DNA from: Campylobacter bilis | Lineage (GTDB): Bacteria; Campylobacterota; Campylobacteria; Campylobacterales; Campylobacteraceae | Assembly: GCF_016806695.1 (NCBI RefSeq) | Contig: NZ_WUED01000008.1 | Location: 28,504-92,503, forward strand | Direction: 5' to 3' | Length of the DNA: 64,000 nucleotides | Part shown: positions 46,817-57,394 of the stretch, one piece after another | Layout of the letters: each line of letters opens with the position of its first letter | Position numbering within the stretch: position 1 is the stretch's first letter | Made by a program: the position numbers and the translations under genes | Notes under the pieces: model-generated | Databases searched by the model: none | Told to the model about the DNA's origin: nothing | The model's input: the letters and a program-made list of their open reading frames with translations, nothing else

Positions 46817-48199
46817 ATGAAAAATGAAATGTGGTCTGGACGTTTTAGCGCTGCAAGTGATAAGCTTTTAGAAGAATTTAATGTAAGTTTGCACGTAGAT
46901 AAATTTTTATTTCAAGAAGACATACAAGGATCTATTGCACATGCTAGTATGCTTGAAAATTGTGGTATTTTGACTAAAGAAGAATTAAAAGCCATTGTTA
47001 AAGCTTTAAATCAAATCAAATTAGAAATAGAACAAGGGCAATTTATTTTCGATCTTAAAGATGAAGATATCCACATGGCTATAGAAAAACGTCTTAGCCA
47101 AATTATAGGCAGTGAAATTGGTGGAAAATTACACACCGCAAGAAGTAGAAATGATCAAGTGGCAACAGATTTTAAGCTTTATACAAAAAAAGCCCATGTT
47201 GATCTTATCTTGCTTTTAAAAGAACTCATCCAGACCATACTTTCTCATGCAAAAATTCATAAAAATACTATAATGCCTAGTTTTACACATTTACAACATG
47301 CCCAAATAGTGAGTTTTTCATTTTATATTTTAGCTTATGCTTTTATGTTTATGCGTGATATTAAACGCTTGCAAAACAGTTTAGAACTTGCAGACTTTTC
47401 TCCGCTTGGATCTTGTGCATGTGCAGGGACTAGCTATAAGACTGATCGTAATTTTAGTGCTAAAATCTTAGGTTTTAAAAATATCATGCCAAATGCCATG
47501 GATGGGGTTAGCGATAGGGATTTTGCTCTTGATTTGCTTTATGATATAGCCCTTATTTTTACTCACACTTCAAGACTTTGTGAAGAAATGATTTTATTTT
47601 CTAGTTCAGAATTTGGATTTTTAAGTATAAGTGATAGTTTTTCTACAGGAAGTTCTATTATGCCTCAGAAAAAAAATCCCGATGTTTGTGAACTTATACG
47701 CGGAAAAACAGGTCGTGTTTATGGGAATTTAATTTCTCTTTTAACTACCATGAAAGCTTTGCCTTTAGCGTATAATAAAGACATGCAAGAGGATAAAGAA
47801 GCATTGTTTGATAGTGTAAAAACTGCAAAAGAAAGCTTGATTATCTTAAATGCTTTGTTAAAAGAAGTGCAAGTTAATAAAGAAAATATGGCTCAAGCTT
47901 GTAAAAAAGGGCATTTATTAGCCACTGATTTGGCTGATTACTTGGTGAATGAAAAAAACATCCCCTTTAGAAAGGCACATTTTATTGTAGGTAGTGTTGT
48001 AGCACAGGCTGAAAAAGATAAAATTGACATAAGTCAGATTAAAGATCTTTCAAAAATCAATCCTATCTTTGATCAAAAAGCTATGAAATGTTTAAATTTC
48101 GAACATTCCTTAAATGCTAAGCAAAGTGAAGGTTCTAGTTCTGTTGCAAGTGTGGAAAAACAAATACAAATTCTAGAAAATTTTATCGCTTCTTTATAG
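46817..48199 (+). CDS. argH: Argininosuccinate lyase
   Basis: A 460-residue fumarase/aspartase superfamily enzyme, the last step of arginine synthesis. It starts [20 protein letters not shown], then has [18 protein letters not shown] (about 101), [20 protein letters not shown], and the family signature [20 protein letters not shown] (about 277-296) with the catalytic Ser. It lies 9 bp after pckA and is probably co-transcribed. The fumarate it releases also feeds respiration. Its stop is 8 bp from the convergent ychF stop. Confidence 0.96.
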   Translation: MKNEMWSGRFSAASDKLLEEFNVSLHVDKFLFQEDIQGSIAHASMLENCGILTKEELKAIVKALNQIKLEIEQGQFIFDLKDEDIHMAIEKRLSQIIGSEIGGKLHTARSRNDQVATDFKLYTKKAHVDLILLLKELIQTILSHAKIHKNTIMPSFTHLQHAQIVSFSFYILAYAFMFMRDIKRLQNSLELADFSPLGSCACAGTSYKTDRNFSAKILGFKNIMPNAMDGVSDRDFALDLLYDIALIFTHTSRLCEEMILFSSSEFGFLSISDSFSTGSSIMPQKKNPDVCELIRGKTGRVYGNLISLLTTMKALPLAYNKDMQEDKEALFDSVKTAKESLIILNALLKEVQVNKENMAQACKKGHLLATDLADYLVNEKNIPFRKAHFIVGSVVAQAEKDKIDISQIKDLSKINPIFDQKAMKCLNFEHSLNAKQSEGSSSVASVEKQIQILENFIASL

Positions 48200-48207
48200 A
48201 AAAATCT

Positions 48208-49311
48208 TTAGACATTAAATCTAAAATGGATAATATCTCCGTCTAAAACGACATAGTCTTTACCTTCAAGTCGCAATTTTCCTGCTTCTTTAACACCATT
48301 TTCGCCTTTGTAGGTAATATAATCTTCATAAGAAATAACTTCTGCTTTGATAAATCCTCTTTCAAAGTCGTTGTGAATAGCACTTGCAGCTTTTGGGGCT
48401 TTCCAACCTTGTTTAATAGTCCAAGAACGTACTTCAACAACACCTGCTGTAAAATAGCTTATGAGTCCAAGTTTTGTAAAAGCAGTGCGAATGATTTGTT
48501 CTAATCCACTTTCTTTTACTCCTAAAGATTTTAATAATTCTTCGCTTTCTTCATCACTTAAATCTATAAGCTCTTCTTCAATTTTTGCACAAAGCTTGAT
48601 GACTTCATGATTGTTTTTTTGGGCATATTCTTTAAGAGTTTGTACGTATTTGTTATCTTGATTGATACCTTGTTCATCGACATTAGCACCATAGATAACT
48701 TCTTTAGCAGAAAGCAGTCTTAATTCTTTGTTTAAAGCTTGATAGAGTTCATTATCTTTTTGAGGGTAGCAGCTAGCACTTAAGCCTTTGTTAAGATGCT
48801 CTAGCAAAGAATATGCTAAATCTAAATTTTCTTGTGCATTTTTTTGTTTAGTTTTTACTTCTTTGTTAAGTTTTTCTATTTTTTTACTAACTTGTTCTAT
48901 GTCTGCTAAAATAAGTTCTGTATTAATGATTTCTACATCGCGTAAGGGATCTATTTTGCCTTCAACATGGGTGATGTTTTCTTCATCAAAGCAACGCACT
49001 ATATGTAAAATCACTTCTGTTTCTCTAATGTTTGATAAAAATTTATTGCCTAAACCTTCTCCCTTGCTTGCACCTTTAACCAATCCTGCAATATCAACAA
49101 ATTCTATTAAAGAATGCACAATCCTTTCAGGTTTGACTATTTTTGCGAGTTCATTGAGTCTTAAATCAGGCACTTTAACCATAGCCTTATTAGGCTCTAT
49201 AGTGCAAAAAGGATAATTTGCACTTTGAGCATTTTGGGTTTTGGTTAAAGCATTAAAAGTCGTTGACTTCCCTACATTAGGAAGTCCTACGATGCCTACA
49301 CTTAAATTCAT
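48208..49311 (-). CDS. ychF: Obg-family GTPase/ATPase YchF
   Basis: A 367-residue YchF/OLA1-type P-loop NTPase. G1 is GLPNVGKSTTFNAL (about residue 9), G3 is VDIAGLVKGASKGEGLGNKF (about 71-90), and the NVDE motif (G4, prefers ATP) is GANVDEQG (about 201). The C-terminal TGS domain ends ISYEDYITYKGENGVKEAGK and DGDIIHFRFNV. It binds ribosomes and affects oxidative stress responses. It is the last gene of a six-gene minus-strand operon and overlaps pepA by 4 bp. Confidence 0.95.
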   Translation of the reverse strand: MNLSVGIVGLPNVGKSTTFNALTKTQNAQSANYPFCTIEPNKAMVKVPDLRLNELAKIVKPERIVHSLIEFVDIAGLVKGASKGEGLGNKFLSNIRETEVILHIVRCFDEENITHVEGKIDPLRDVEIINTELILADIEQVSKKIEKLNKEVKTKQKNAQENLDLAYSLLEHLNKGLSASCYPQKDNELYQALNKELRLLSAKEVIYGANVDEQGINQDNKYVQTLKEYAQKNNHEVIKLCAKIEEELIDLSDEESEELLKSLGVKESGLEQIIRTAFTKLGLISYFTAGVVEVRSWTIKQGWKAPKAASAIHNDFERGFIKAEVISYEDYITYKGENGVKEAGKLRLEGKDYVVLDGDIIHFRFNV

Positions 49312-50759
49312 GAATTTTTCCTTAACATTTCTATTAGATAATTAACACACATTCTCACTCCAGCACCACCTGCGCCAAAGCTAGAATATCCCCATGATTT
49401 TTCTATATAAGCAGGACCTGCTATATCAAGATGCAGCCATTTATCTTTATATTCTTTACGTATGAATTTATCTAAAAACAATCCCGCTGTAAGCGCTCCA
49501 CCATAACGACTAGAAGAGGTATTGCTAACATCAGCAATATTTGATTTTATCAATTCTCTAAGGTAAGGGTTGAAGTGTAAAACGGTAGCATATTCTCCGC
49601 TGTTTTTAGAACTAAGATAAAAATCATTTTGCAATTGTTCATTATTTCCCATGATAGCACTTGTAAATTCTCCAAGTCCCACAACGCAAGCTCCTGTAAG
49701 CGTTGCCATATCAATGAGTAAATCAGGTTTTAAATCTTGTGCAAAAGAAAGACAATCAGCCAAAACCAAGCGTCCTTCAGCATCAGTATTTCTTACTTCT
49801 ATGCTTATACCTTCGCGTGAAATTAAAACATCATCAGGTTTATAAGCATTTTCCCCTATCATATTTTCAGTTGCTCCTAGTATACAATGCACTTCTAAAT
49901 CTAAGCAAAGTTCAGCCACAGCTTTGATAATGCCCATAGCCGCTGCGGCCCCACTTTTATCAGCTTTCATAGTAAGCATATAATCAGCAGGCTTTAAGCT
50001 TAAGCCTCCGCTATCGTAGGTTAAACCTTTTCCTACAAACACAATGCGTTTTTTTGAATTTTTAGCTTTGTAGCTAAGATGGATAAGGCGAGGAGGATGT
50101 ACAGAAGCACGATTAACCGCTAAAAAAGCATGCATTTTTTCTTTGGCTAAAAATTTTTCATCATAAATCACACAAGTGATATTTTTGTTTTCTTTGGCTA
50201 AATTTTGTGCATCTTGTGCCATTTTTAAAGGAGTGTAAATTTCAGGAATTTCATTGACTATATTTTTAGTGAAATTACTTGCATTTGCTAGGATTTTTCC
50301 ACGTTCTAAGCCTATTTTTGCTTCATCGTGATTAAATGTTTTAGCATTTATTTCTTCACTTGAGATGATAAATTTTTCTAAAGTGCTTGTTTTTTTATCT
50401 TTTTTATACTTATCAAATTTGTAGGATGCAAAAAGAACCCCTTCTACCAAAGATGCAAAGCTTTTTACAACACACTCTCCTACTATACTAGGAAGTTTTA
50501 CGCTTTTAATATTGAGTTTTTCAAGGTTTTTATAAGCCATGCAAAGCGATAATCTTATATCCTCATAAGCAAGACTTTTAAGTTCTACATATAATTTTTT
50601 GTTATTTAAATCAAGCAAAGCACCTTCGCCTTCATAATTGTTTAATTTAAAAAAATCTTTTTCTTTATCTAATTTTTTCAAATTTTTATTTTGTATGAAA
50701 ATGATTTCAAAATCCGCTTTAATTGATTCTAATTTTTTATTATTTAATTCAAATTTCAT
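49308..50759 (-). CDS. pepA: Leucyl aminopeptidase PepA
   Basis: M17 zinc aminopeptidase of 483 residues. The two-metal active site is clear: FVGKGLTYDSGGLSLKPADY (Lys and Asp ligands, about 245-264), MKADKSGAAAAMG, and NTDAEGRLVLADCLS (family signature, about 324). Cytosolic hexamer that clips N-terminal residues from peptides. Residues 1-150 form the usual less-conserved N-terminal domain. It overlaps dedA upstream and ychF downstream by 4 bp each, so translation is likely coupled. Confidence 0.95.
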   Translation of the reverse strand: MKFELNNKKLESIKADFEIIFIQNKNLKKLDKEKDFFKLNNYEGEGALLDLNNKKLYVELKSLAYEDIRLSLCMAYKNLEKLNIKSVKLPSIVGECVVKSFASLVEGVLFASYKFDKYKKDKKTSTLEKFIISSEEINAKTFNHDEAKIGLERGKILANASNFTKNIVNEIPEIYTPLKMAQDAQNLAKENKNITCVIYDEKFLAKEKMHAFLAVNRASVHPPRLIHLSYKAKNSKKRIVFVGKGLTYDSGGLSLKPADYMLTMKADKSGAAAAMGIIKAVAELCLDLEVHCILGATENMIGENAYKPDDVLISREGISIEVRNTDAEGRLVLADCLSFAQDLKPDLLIDMATLTGACVVGLGEFTSAIMGNNEQLQNDFYLSSKNSGEYATVLHFNPYLRELIKSNIADVSNTSSSRYGGALTAGLFLDKFIRKEYKDKWLHLDIAGPAYIEKSWGYSSFGAGGAGVRMCVNYLIEMLRKNS

Positions 50760-51352
50760 AATTTTTTCCTTTTATTCTTAAGTATAGCTTTTTCCATTTG
50801 TTTAAATCCAAACAATAAAAAAGACAAAAACATTATAATAATAATAGCCGCATAATACCAATTGGTTTCTGCCCAAGCTACCATTTGCCAAATTTTTTCA
50901 CCAAAATACCAAGCTAAAAGTATGGTAATTGCTGCCCAAACCCAAGCGCTTAAAAGATTAATAATAGCAAATTTTTTAGCACTATAGCGTGTAATGCCTA
51001 TACTCATAGGAATGATGGTTCTAAAACCATACATATAACGCTGTATGAAAATAATAGGCCAACCAAAGCGTTGCAATAATAAATGTGCCACTGCAAATTT
51101 ACGCCTTTGAGTTTTAAGCTTTTTTTGTATATAGCGTTTATTATATCTTCCTATGTAAAAATAAATTTGATCGCCGACAAAACCGCCAAGTCCAGCTATA
51201 AAAACAACTAAACCTAAATTCACATGTCCTTGATGAGCGAAAATTCCTGCTAAAACCAAGGCAAGTTCCCCTTCTAAAATACACCATAGAAAAATGATAA
51301 TATAAGCTAAGTCTTTGTACTGGTAAAGTAAATTTTTTAAAAATTCTTCCAT
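50756..51352 (-). CDS. dedA: DedA-family inner membrane protein
   Basis: A 198-residue DedA/VTT protein with about five membrane segments. Family features are FLWCILEGELALVLAG (the acidic Glu needed for activity, about residues 20-35), GFVGDQIYFYIGRY (about 57-70) and RYMYGFRTIIPMSIGITRYS (membrane-embedded Arg residues). These proteins flip phospholipids or undecaprenyl phosphate and maintain proton motive force. A basic C-terminus follows. It overlaps pepA by 4 bp and lies 30 bp after apt. Confidence 0.88.
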   Translation of the reverse strand: MEEFLKNLLYQYKDLAYIIIFLWCILEGELALVLAGIFAHQGHVNLGLVVFIAGLGGFVGDQIYFYIGRYNKRYIQKKLKTQRRKFAVAHLLLQRFGWPIIFIQRYMYGFRTIIPMSIGITRYSAKKFAIINLLSAWVWAAITILLAWYFGEKIWQMVAWAETNWYYAAIIIIMFLSFLLFGFKQMEKAILKNKRKKL

Positions 51353-51382
51353 TTTCGCCTTTCTACAAATGAAGTTAAAAAA

Positions 51383-51931
51383 CTAAATTTCTAAAACACT
51401 ATAAACTGAAGTGAGTTTTTCAAGTTTACTAGCACCCTTTAAATCTTTAAGATTGATTAAAAAGCATGCTTCAATACACTTTCCGCCGGCTTTTTCTATG
51501 AGTTTATGAGAAGCTATGGCTGTTCCTCCTGTTGCTATTAAATCATCTACTAATAAAACTTTTGCATTTTGAGTATTTTTAAATGCATCTTTGTGGAGTT
51601 CTATTTTATCGCTTCCATATTCAAGTTCGTATTCACAATTAAAAGTTTCAAAAGGAAGTTTTCCTGGTTTTCTAATAGGTACAAAAGGAAGATTTAGTTT
51701 CGCACAAATCATTGATGCAAAAATAAAGCCTCTGCTTTCTGTTCCCACTATGAAGTCTAAATTATAGCTTTGATAACGCTCTTTTAGGTGTTTAAGTAAG
51801 AAATTTAAAGCTTTTTTATCATTAAGTAGAGTAGTAATATCTCTAAAAATAATCCCTTTTTTAGGAAAATCAGGGATGATTCTAATACTATTGAGTAAAT
51901 ATTTTTGTTCTTCTTGGGTTAATTTTATCAT
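51383..51931 (-). CDS. apt: Adenine phosphoribosyltransferase
   Basis: A 182-residue purine salvage enzyme joining adenine and PRPP to AMP. The N-terminus reads [20 protein letters not shown], then [25 protein letters not shown], and the PRPP loop [17 protein letters not shown] (about residues 124-140). All expected residues are present. It overlaps the small coiled-coil gene upstream by 4 bp. PRPP itself comes from prs, in this window at 57395. Confidence 0.96.
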   Translation of the reverse strand: MIKLTQEEQKYLLNSIRIIPDFPKKGIIFRDITTLLNDKKALNFLLKHLKERYQSYNLDFIVGTESRGFIFASMICAKLNLPFVPIRKPGKLPFETFNCEYELEYGSDKIELHKDAFKNTQNAKVLLVDDLIATGGTAIASHKLIEKAGGKCIEACFLINLKDLKGASKLEKLTSVYSVLEI

Positions 51932-52260
51932 AATAAGGCCTCAATTTTTGCTTCTAGTTCTTTAATTCTTTGTCTTAATTTATCATTTTCTAAACGGTAT
52001 TGAGAATTCCTTGTTCTTAAAGAAGTAAGATCTGCTTTTATTTTGTTAAGTTCTTCTGTAAGTATGTCTATGTTTCCAAGACTTCTTTGAAGTTGGATTT
52101 GTAGTTTTCTAATAACAATTTCAGTATCATCAAGATTATTTTTAATAAAATCTTTTGATGTTTTTTCTTTACTAAGTAGAGTTTTATAGTAAAATAACAT
52201 AACAATTAAATAAATGGTTGCGCAAATTAGCACAGTTGAAATAAGCCAATTTGTAAACAT
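51928..52260 (-). CDS. Membrane-anchored coiled-coil protein (110 aa)
   Basis: One N-terminal membrane helix (residues ~6-27, [20 protein letters not shown]) followed by about 75 residues of coiled coil ([16 protein letters not shown] heptads, then [19 protein letters not shown] and [16 protein letters not shown]). No catalytic motif is present. The arrangement resembles small division- or envelope-associated proteins but does not identify it. It lies between rpiB (1-bp overlap) and apt (4-bp overlap) and is clearly part of the operon. Function unknown. Confidence 0.78.
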   Translation of the reverse strand: MFTNWLISTVLICATIYLIVMLFYYKTLLSKEKTSKDFIKNNLDDTEIVIRKLQIQLQRSLGNIDILTEELNKIKADLTSLRTRNSQYRLENDKLRQRIKELEAKIEALL

Positions 52261-52697
52261 TATATTTTTACCTCTATTTTTTGGATTCTTTGCGTATGCC
52301 TTCCTTCTTCAAAAGGAGTTTGGATGAATTTTTCTATAAGATTTATAGCAAGTTCTATTCCTATTAATCTTCCTCCAAGTGCTAAAACATTTGCATCATT
52401 GTGTTTTCTTGCAAGTTCCGCACTTAGGGTTTCATTGCATAAAGCACAGCGAATATTTTTATGCCGATTTGCTGCTATAGAGATTCCAATACCGCTTCCG
52501 CAAATAAGTATGCCAAAACTTTTATCATTTATTTTAGAGGCAAGTAAATGAGCATAATCAGGATAATCGCAATTGATATAGTTGTTTGTGCCAAGATCTT
52601 CAAAATTGATTTTTTTTTCTTTCAAAAAAAAGCAAATTTTTTCTTTTAATTCCAAGCCCGCATGATCGCTAGCAATGTAAATTTTTTCCCTAAGCAT
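52260..52697 (-). CDS. rpiB: Ribose 5-phosphate isomerase B
   Basis: A 145-residue LacAB/RpiB isomerase interconverting ribose 5-phosphate and ribulose 5-phosphate. It shows IYIASDHAGLELKEKI (substrate Asp-His), LICGSGIGISIAANRHKNIR (catalytic Cys about residue 68), CNETLSAELARKHNDANVLA and LGGRLIG. It heads the six-gene minus-strand operon ending in ychF and links the pentose pathway to PRPP used by apt. Divergent from cheB, with a 164-bp gap. Confidence 0.95.
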   Translation of the reverse strand: MLREKIYIASDHAGLELKEKICFFLKEKKINFEDLGTNNYINCDYPDYAHLLASKINDKSFGILICGSGIGISIAANRHKNIRCALCNETLSAELARKHNDANVLALGGRLIGIELAINLIEKFIQTPFEEGRHTQRIQKIEVKI

Positions 52698-52801
52698 AGT
52701 TTCTCACATGTAAAATCAAGATTTAAGAATTCTATTTTACCATATTAAATTATAAAAATAGCTTTTCTTTTTCAAAAATAAGTTTTATTTTTTTTAAATT
52801 A

Positions 52802-52810
52802 TGTTAGAAT
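52802..52810 (+). promoter_or_regulatory. Extended -10 upstream of cheB
   Basis: TGTTAGAAT is a TGnTAnAAT extended -10 element, 51 bp before the cheB start. GGGG and AATGG runs follow before the ATG; the ribosome site is AAAAGGGG at about 52846-52853. Confidence 0.5.
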
Positions 52811-52861
52811 TATGTGATAAAAAAAATAAAATTTTAATGACATTAAAAAGGGGAAAATGGA

Positions 52862-53416
52862 ATGAATCTCATACTCATAGGATCTTCTACTGGGGGCCCC
52901 AATCAACTCAAATTTCTTTTAAAAGATATTGATATAAAAAGCACTTGTGTGGTTATAGCCCAGCATATGAGTGCTAATTTTATCCCATCTTTTGTAGGCC
53001 AATTTAATAAAGAAGCTTTTAGTGAAGTGTGTTTATTAAATGATAAAGAAATATTAGGCAGTAAAATTTATGTTTGTCCTAAAAATACTGTTTTATCTGG
53101 AAATTTAAACATCATAGCCACTTGGCAAGATATAGCATCGAGTTTTAAGCCGAGTGTGGATTTGCTTTTCCATTCTGCAGTATCTTTAACCAAAACCAAT
53201 AAAATCTTAGCTATTATTTTAACTGGGATGGGGGATGATGGTGCTAAGGGTTTGTTTGAACTTTATAAAACAGGAGTAAAATGTTTATGCGAAAATGAAG
53301 CAGATAGCGTAGTTTATGGAATGCCAAAAAGAGCAAAAGAGATAAATCCTTATTTAAAATCTCAAAGTTTAAAAGAGATTAAAAAAGAAATTCTCAATTT
53401 TATCAATCAAGCTTGA
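52862..53416 (+). CDS. cheB: CheB methylesterase, receiver-less
   Basis: A 184-residue chemotaxis glutamate methylesterase that removes methyl groups from chemoreceptors. The catalytic triad is visible: Ser in IGSSTGGPNQ (residues 7-16), His in IAQHMSANF (about 39), and Asp in LTGMGDDGAKG (about 126). It consists of the effector domain only; the response-regulator domain of enteric CheB is absent, as in C. jejuni, so it cannot be controlled by CheA phosphorylation in the usual way. cheR follows 27 bp later. Confidence 0.93.
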   Translation: MNLILIGSSTGGPNQLKFLLKDIDIKSTCVVIAQHMSANFIPSFVGQFNKEAFSEVCLLNDKEILGSKIYVCPKNTVLSGNLNIIATWQDIASSFKPSVDLLFHSAVSLTKTNKILAIILTGMGDDGAKGLFELYKTGVKCLCENEADSVVYGMPKRAKEINPYLKSQSLKEIKKEILNFINQA

Positions 53417-53443
53417 TATAGCTTAAATAGGAAGGAAAATAAA

Positions 53444-54220
53444 ATGATTCCTAGTGAATTAGAACTTAATGAATTTGTAAGAATAATTAATGAGTTAAGC
53501 GGTATTGATTTAACAGATAAAAAAAACATACTAGCTTTGAAATTAAATAAATTTCTTGAAGGAACCAATACTAAAAATTTTTCAGACTTTTTAGCAAAAT
53601 TAAAGATCAATAAACAACTTAAGCAAGAAACTCTAGATTTCATCACCATAGGCGAGACTTATTTTTTAAGAGAATTGGTGCAATTAAAAGAAATCATTTA
53701 TTATGCTAAAACTTTAGAAAAAAGAGTCAATATCTTAAGTGCTCCTTGCTCAAGTGGCGAGGAGGTTTATTCTCTTGCTTTATTAGCTGCACAAAATTTT
53801 ATAAAAGATATGTATATTTTAGGCATTGATATTAATTCTCATGCTATTGAAAAGGCTAAATTAGCTAAATATCAAGGAAGAACTTTGCAACGCTTAAGTG
53901 AAAGAGAGAAAATAAAATTTTTCTCAGAAAGCGAAGATAAATTTTATATTATTAATAAAAATGAATTTTGCACCTGTCAATTTGAACTTTGCAATGTATT
54001 TGAAGAAAAATTTTTAAGATTAGGAAAATTTGATATTATAGCCTCTAGGAATATGATCATTTATTTTGATCATGAATCGAAATTAAAACTCATGGAACGG
54101 TTTCATAAAATTTTAAACAATAAAGGCAGACTCTATGTCGGCAATGCTGATTTGATCCCTGAAACTGTATATTTTAAGAAGGTTTTTTCTCCAAAAGGCG
54201 TTTACTATGAAAAAATTTGA
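53444..54220 (+). CDS. cheR: Chemoreceptor methyltransferase CheR
   Basis: A 258-residue SAM-dependent methyltransferase that methylates receptor glutamates. The N-terminal helical domain is about residues 1-65. The SAM-binding strand is ILSAPCSSGEEVYSLALL (about 95-112), with the family motif GIDINSHAIEKAKLAKYQGR and the later FDIIASRNMIIYFD and KGRLYVGNADLI. GGAAGG before the ATG is strong. It is the partner of cheB immediately upstream. The stop is 119 bp before pebC. Confidence 0.93.
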   Translation: MIPSELELNEFVRIINELSGIDLTDKKNILALKLNKFLEGTNTKNFSDFLAKLKINKQLKQETLDFITIGETYFLRELVQLKEIIYYAKTLEKRVNILSAPCSSGEEVYSLALLAAQNFIKDMYILGIDINSHAIEKAKLAKYQGRTLQRLSEREKIKFFSESEDKFYIINKNEFCTCQFELCNVFEEKFLRLGKFDIIASRNMIIYFDHESKLKLMERFHKILNNKGRLYVGNADLIPETVYFKKVFSPKGVYYEKI

Positions 54221-54236
54221 TTTTTTCTATTACTAA

Positions 54237-54310
54237 AAGTTACATTTTCGAAATTATCAGTAAAATAAGTTACATTTTTAAAGTAATTTTGCTTATTTAA
54301 ATGATACAAT
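54237..54310 (+). promoter_or_regulatory. peb operon promoter region with direct repeats
   Basis: AAGTTACATTTT occurs at 54237-54248 and again at 54267-54278, 30 bp apart, with a weaker AAGTAATTTT at 54281-54290. An extended -10, TGATACAAT, lies at 54302-54310, 30 bp before the pebC TTG start. The repeats lie about three helical turns apart and could bind a regulator on one DNA face. The regulator is unknown. Confidence 0.45.
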
Positions 54311-54339
54311 AAATTTGTAGTTAAATACAAGGAAAAATT

Positions 54340-55867
<1,528 letters not shown>

Positions 55868-55868
<1 letters not shown>

Positions 55869-56620
55869 TGAATGAGAGCCTAGGTTTTGTTGATGATTTA
55901 AAACAAATTCTTAGCTCTTGGGGCTTATACGATGAAAATAGTATAAGTCCTTTTGCAGTATGGAAATTTTTAGACGTTTTAGAAAATAAAGATACTTTTA
56001 TCAATGGTTTTATTTATACTTTAGAAGTAAGTGTGCTTGCTTTGTTTATAGCTGTAATTTTTGGCACTATAGGCGGGGTTATAGCTACTAGTAGATTTGC
56101 AATTCTTAGGGCTTATACTAGAATTTATGTAGAGCTTTTTCAAAATATTCCTTTAGTCATACAAATTTTCTTTTTATTTTATGCTTTACCTTTTTTAGGT
56201 ATAAGATTAGATATATTTACTATTGGTGTATTAGGCGTTGGGGCTTATCATGGTGCTTATGTAAGCGAGGTTGTTAGAAGTGGGATTTTAGCTGTGCCCA
56301 GGGGGCAATTTGAAGCTTCTGCTTCTCAAGGTTTTACTTACATCCAGCAAATGCGCTATATCATCATCCCCCAAACTATCAAAATCATCTTACCACCCAT
56401 GACAAATCAAATGGTCAATCTCATTAAAAACACTTCTGTGTTATTAATCATAGGTGGAGCTGAATTAATGCACTCAGCTGATAGTTATGCCGCTGATTAT
56501 GGAAATTATGCACCAGCTTATATATTTGCTGCAATTTTATATTTTATAATTTGTTATCCTTTGGCTTATTTTGCAAAGACTTATGAAAATAAATTAAAAA
56601 AAGCACATTTAACCAGGTAA
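55868..56620 (+). CDS. Amino acid ABC transporter permease (Peb system) 1
   Basis: A 250-residue HisM/GlnP-type permease. TM helices start around residue 38 (FINGFIYTLEVSVLALFIAV). The EAA loop is GQFEASASQGFTYIQQMRYIIIPQ (about 138-161, start of the EAA motif), and conserved ELFQNIPLVIQIFFLFYALP follows TM2. The frame is open to 55856, but the ATG at 55868 overlaps the peb1A stop by one base and gives MNESLGFVDDLKQ. The protein pairs with the permease that follows 10 bp later. Confidence 0.9.
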
Positions 56621-56630
56621 AGGGTCCTTT

Positions 56631-57290
56631 ATGGAAAATATTTTTAATACTCATAATATTGAATTTTTAATGCAAGGTCTATTTCTTAGTTTGAAAATAG
56701 CCTTAGCCACTTGTATTATTTCAATTGTTTTTGGTACTTTTTTAGCTATAACCAAAAATTATGGTGATAGATTAAGTAGATTTTTAGCTTCTTGTTATAT
56801 AGATATTTTTAGAAACACACCTTTATTATTATGGATGCTTGCAGCTTGTTTTGTTTTGCCTGTGTTTTTTGGACAATTTCCTCAAGCTTTTTGGGGTACT
56901 ATAGGTTTTTCTCTTTATACAAGTTCAGTAATGGCTGAAATCATTAGAGGCGGTCTTAATTCTATCCCAAAAGGACAGTTTGAAGCGGCTTATTCTCAAG
57001 GTTTTGGGAAATTTTTTACCCTTTTTTATATCATTTTACCCCAAACTTTTAAAAAAATAATCCCCGCTTTATTGTCTCAAATCATAACAACTGTAAAAGA
57101 TACGGCTTATTTGGCAGGACTTGGTATAGCTGAGCTTACTTATAATTCTAAAACCATCTTAGCAAAATTGACAAGTTTTGATCAAATTTTAGCTATGATA
57201 GCTTTTGTTGCAGGGATTTATTTTGTAATATGTTTTTCATTGTCTATCTTAGTGAGATATTATGCTAAAAAAACAGCTTTTGTTTCGTAA
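56631..57290 (+). CDS. Amino acid ABC transporter permease (Peb system) 2
   Basis: A 219-residue HisQ/GlnP-type permease, last gene of the peb operon. Hallmarks are FLMQGLFLSLKIALATCIIS, DIFRNTPLLLWMLAACFVLP, GGLNSIPKGQFEAAYSQGFG and the EAA-loop end YIILPQTFKKIIPALLSQ. It should form a heterodimer with the preceding permease, driven by PebC and fed by PEB1. GGGTCC between the genes is a weak ribosome site; coupling to the upstream gene is likely. Confidence 0.9.
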   Translation: MENIFNTHNIEFLMQGLFLSLKIALATCIISIVFGTFLAITKNYGDRLSRFLASCYIDIFRNTPLLLWMLAACFVLPVFFGQFPQAFWGTIGFSLYTSSVMAEIIRGGLNSIPKGQFEAAYSQGFGKFFTLFYIILPQTFKKIIPALLSQIITTVKDTAYLAGLGIAELTYNSKTILAKLTSFDQILAMIAFVAGIYFVICFSLSILVRYYAKKTAFVS

Positions 57291-57333
57291 AAAAGTTTAT
57301 ATTTTTATAGGATTTTTTAAAATTTACAGTAAT

Positions 57334-57355
57334 TTTTAATAAAATTTTATTAAAA
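57334..57355. promoter_or_regulatory. 22-bp perfect palindrome upstream of prs
   Basis: TTTTAATAAAATTTTATTAA continues by two A into a perfect 22-bp palindrome centred at 57344/57345. It lies 39 bp before the prs ATG and 43 bp after the peb permease stop. It may be an operator or a weak A/T hairpin ending the peb operon. In DNA this AT-rich one such palindrome could arise by chance. Confidence 0.3.
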
Positions 57356-57394
57356 TCTTTTTTGTTAATCTATATTTTATCATTAAGGTTTTTT

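Noticed and set aside
48788..49216. Plus-strand open frame of 142 codons
   Set aside because: Antisense to the well-supported ychF, Ser-rich with no ribosome site; a shadow of the real gene.
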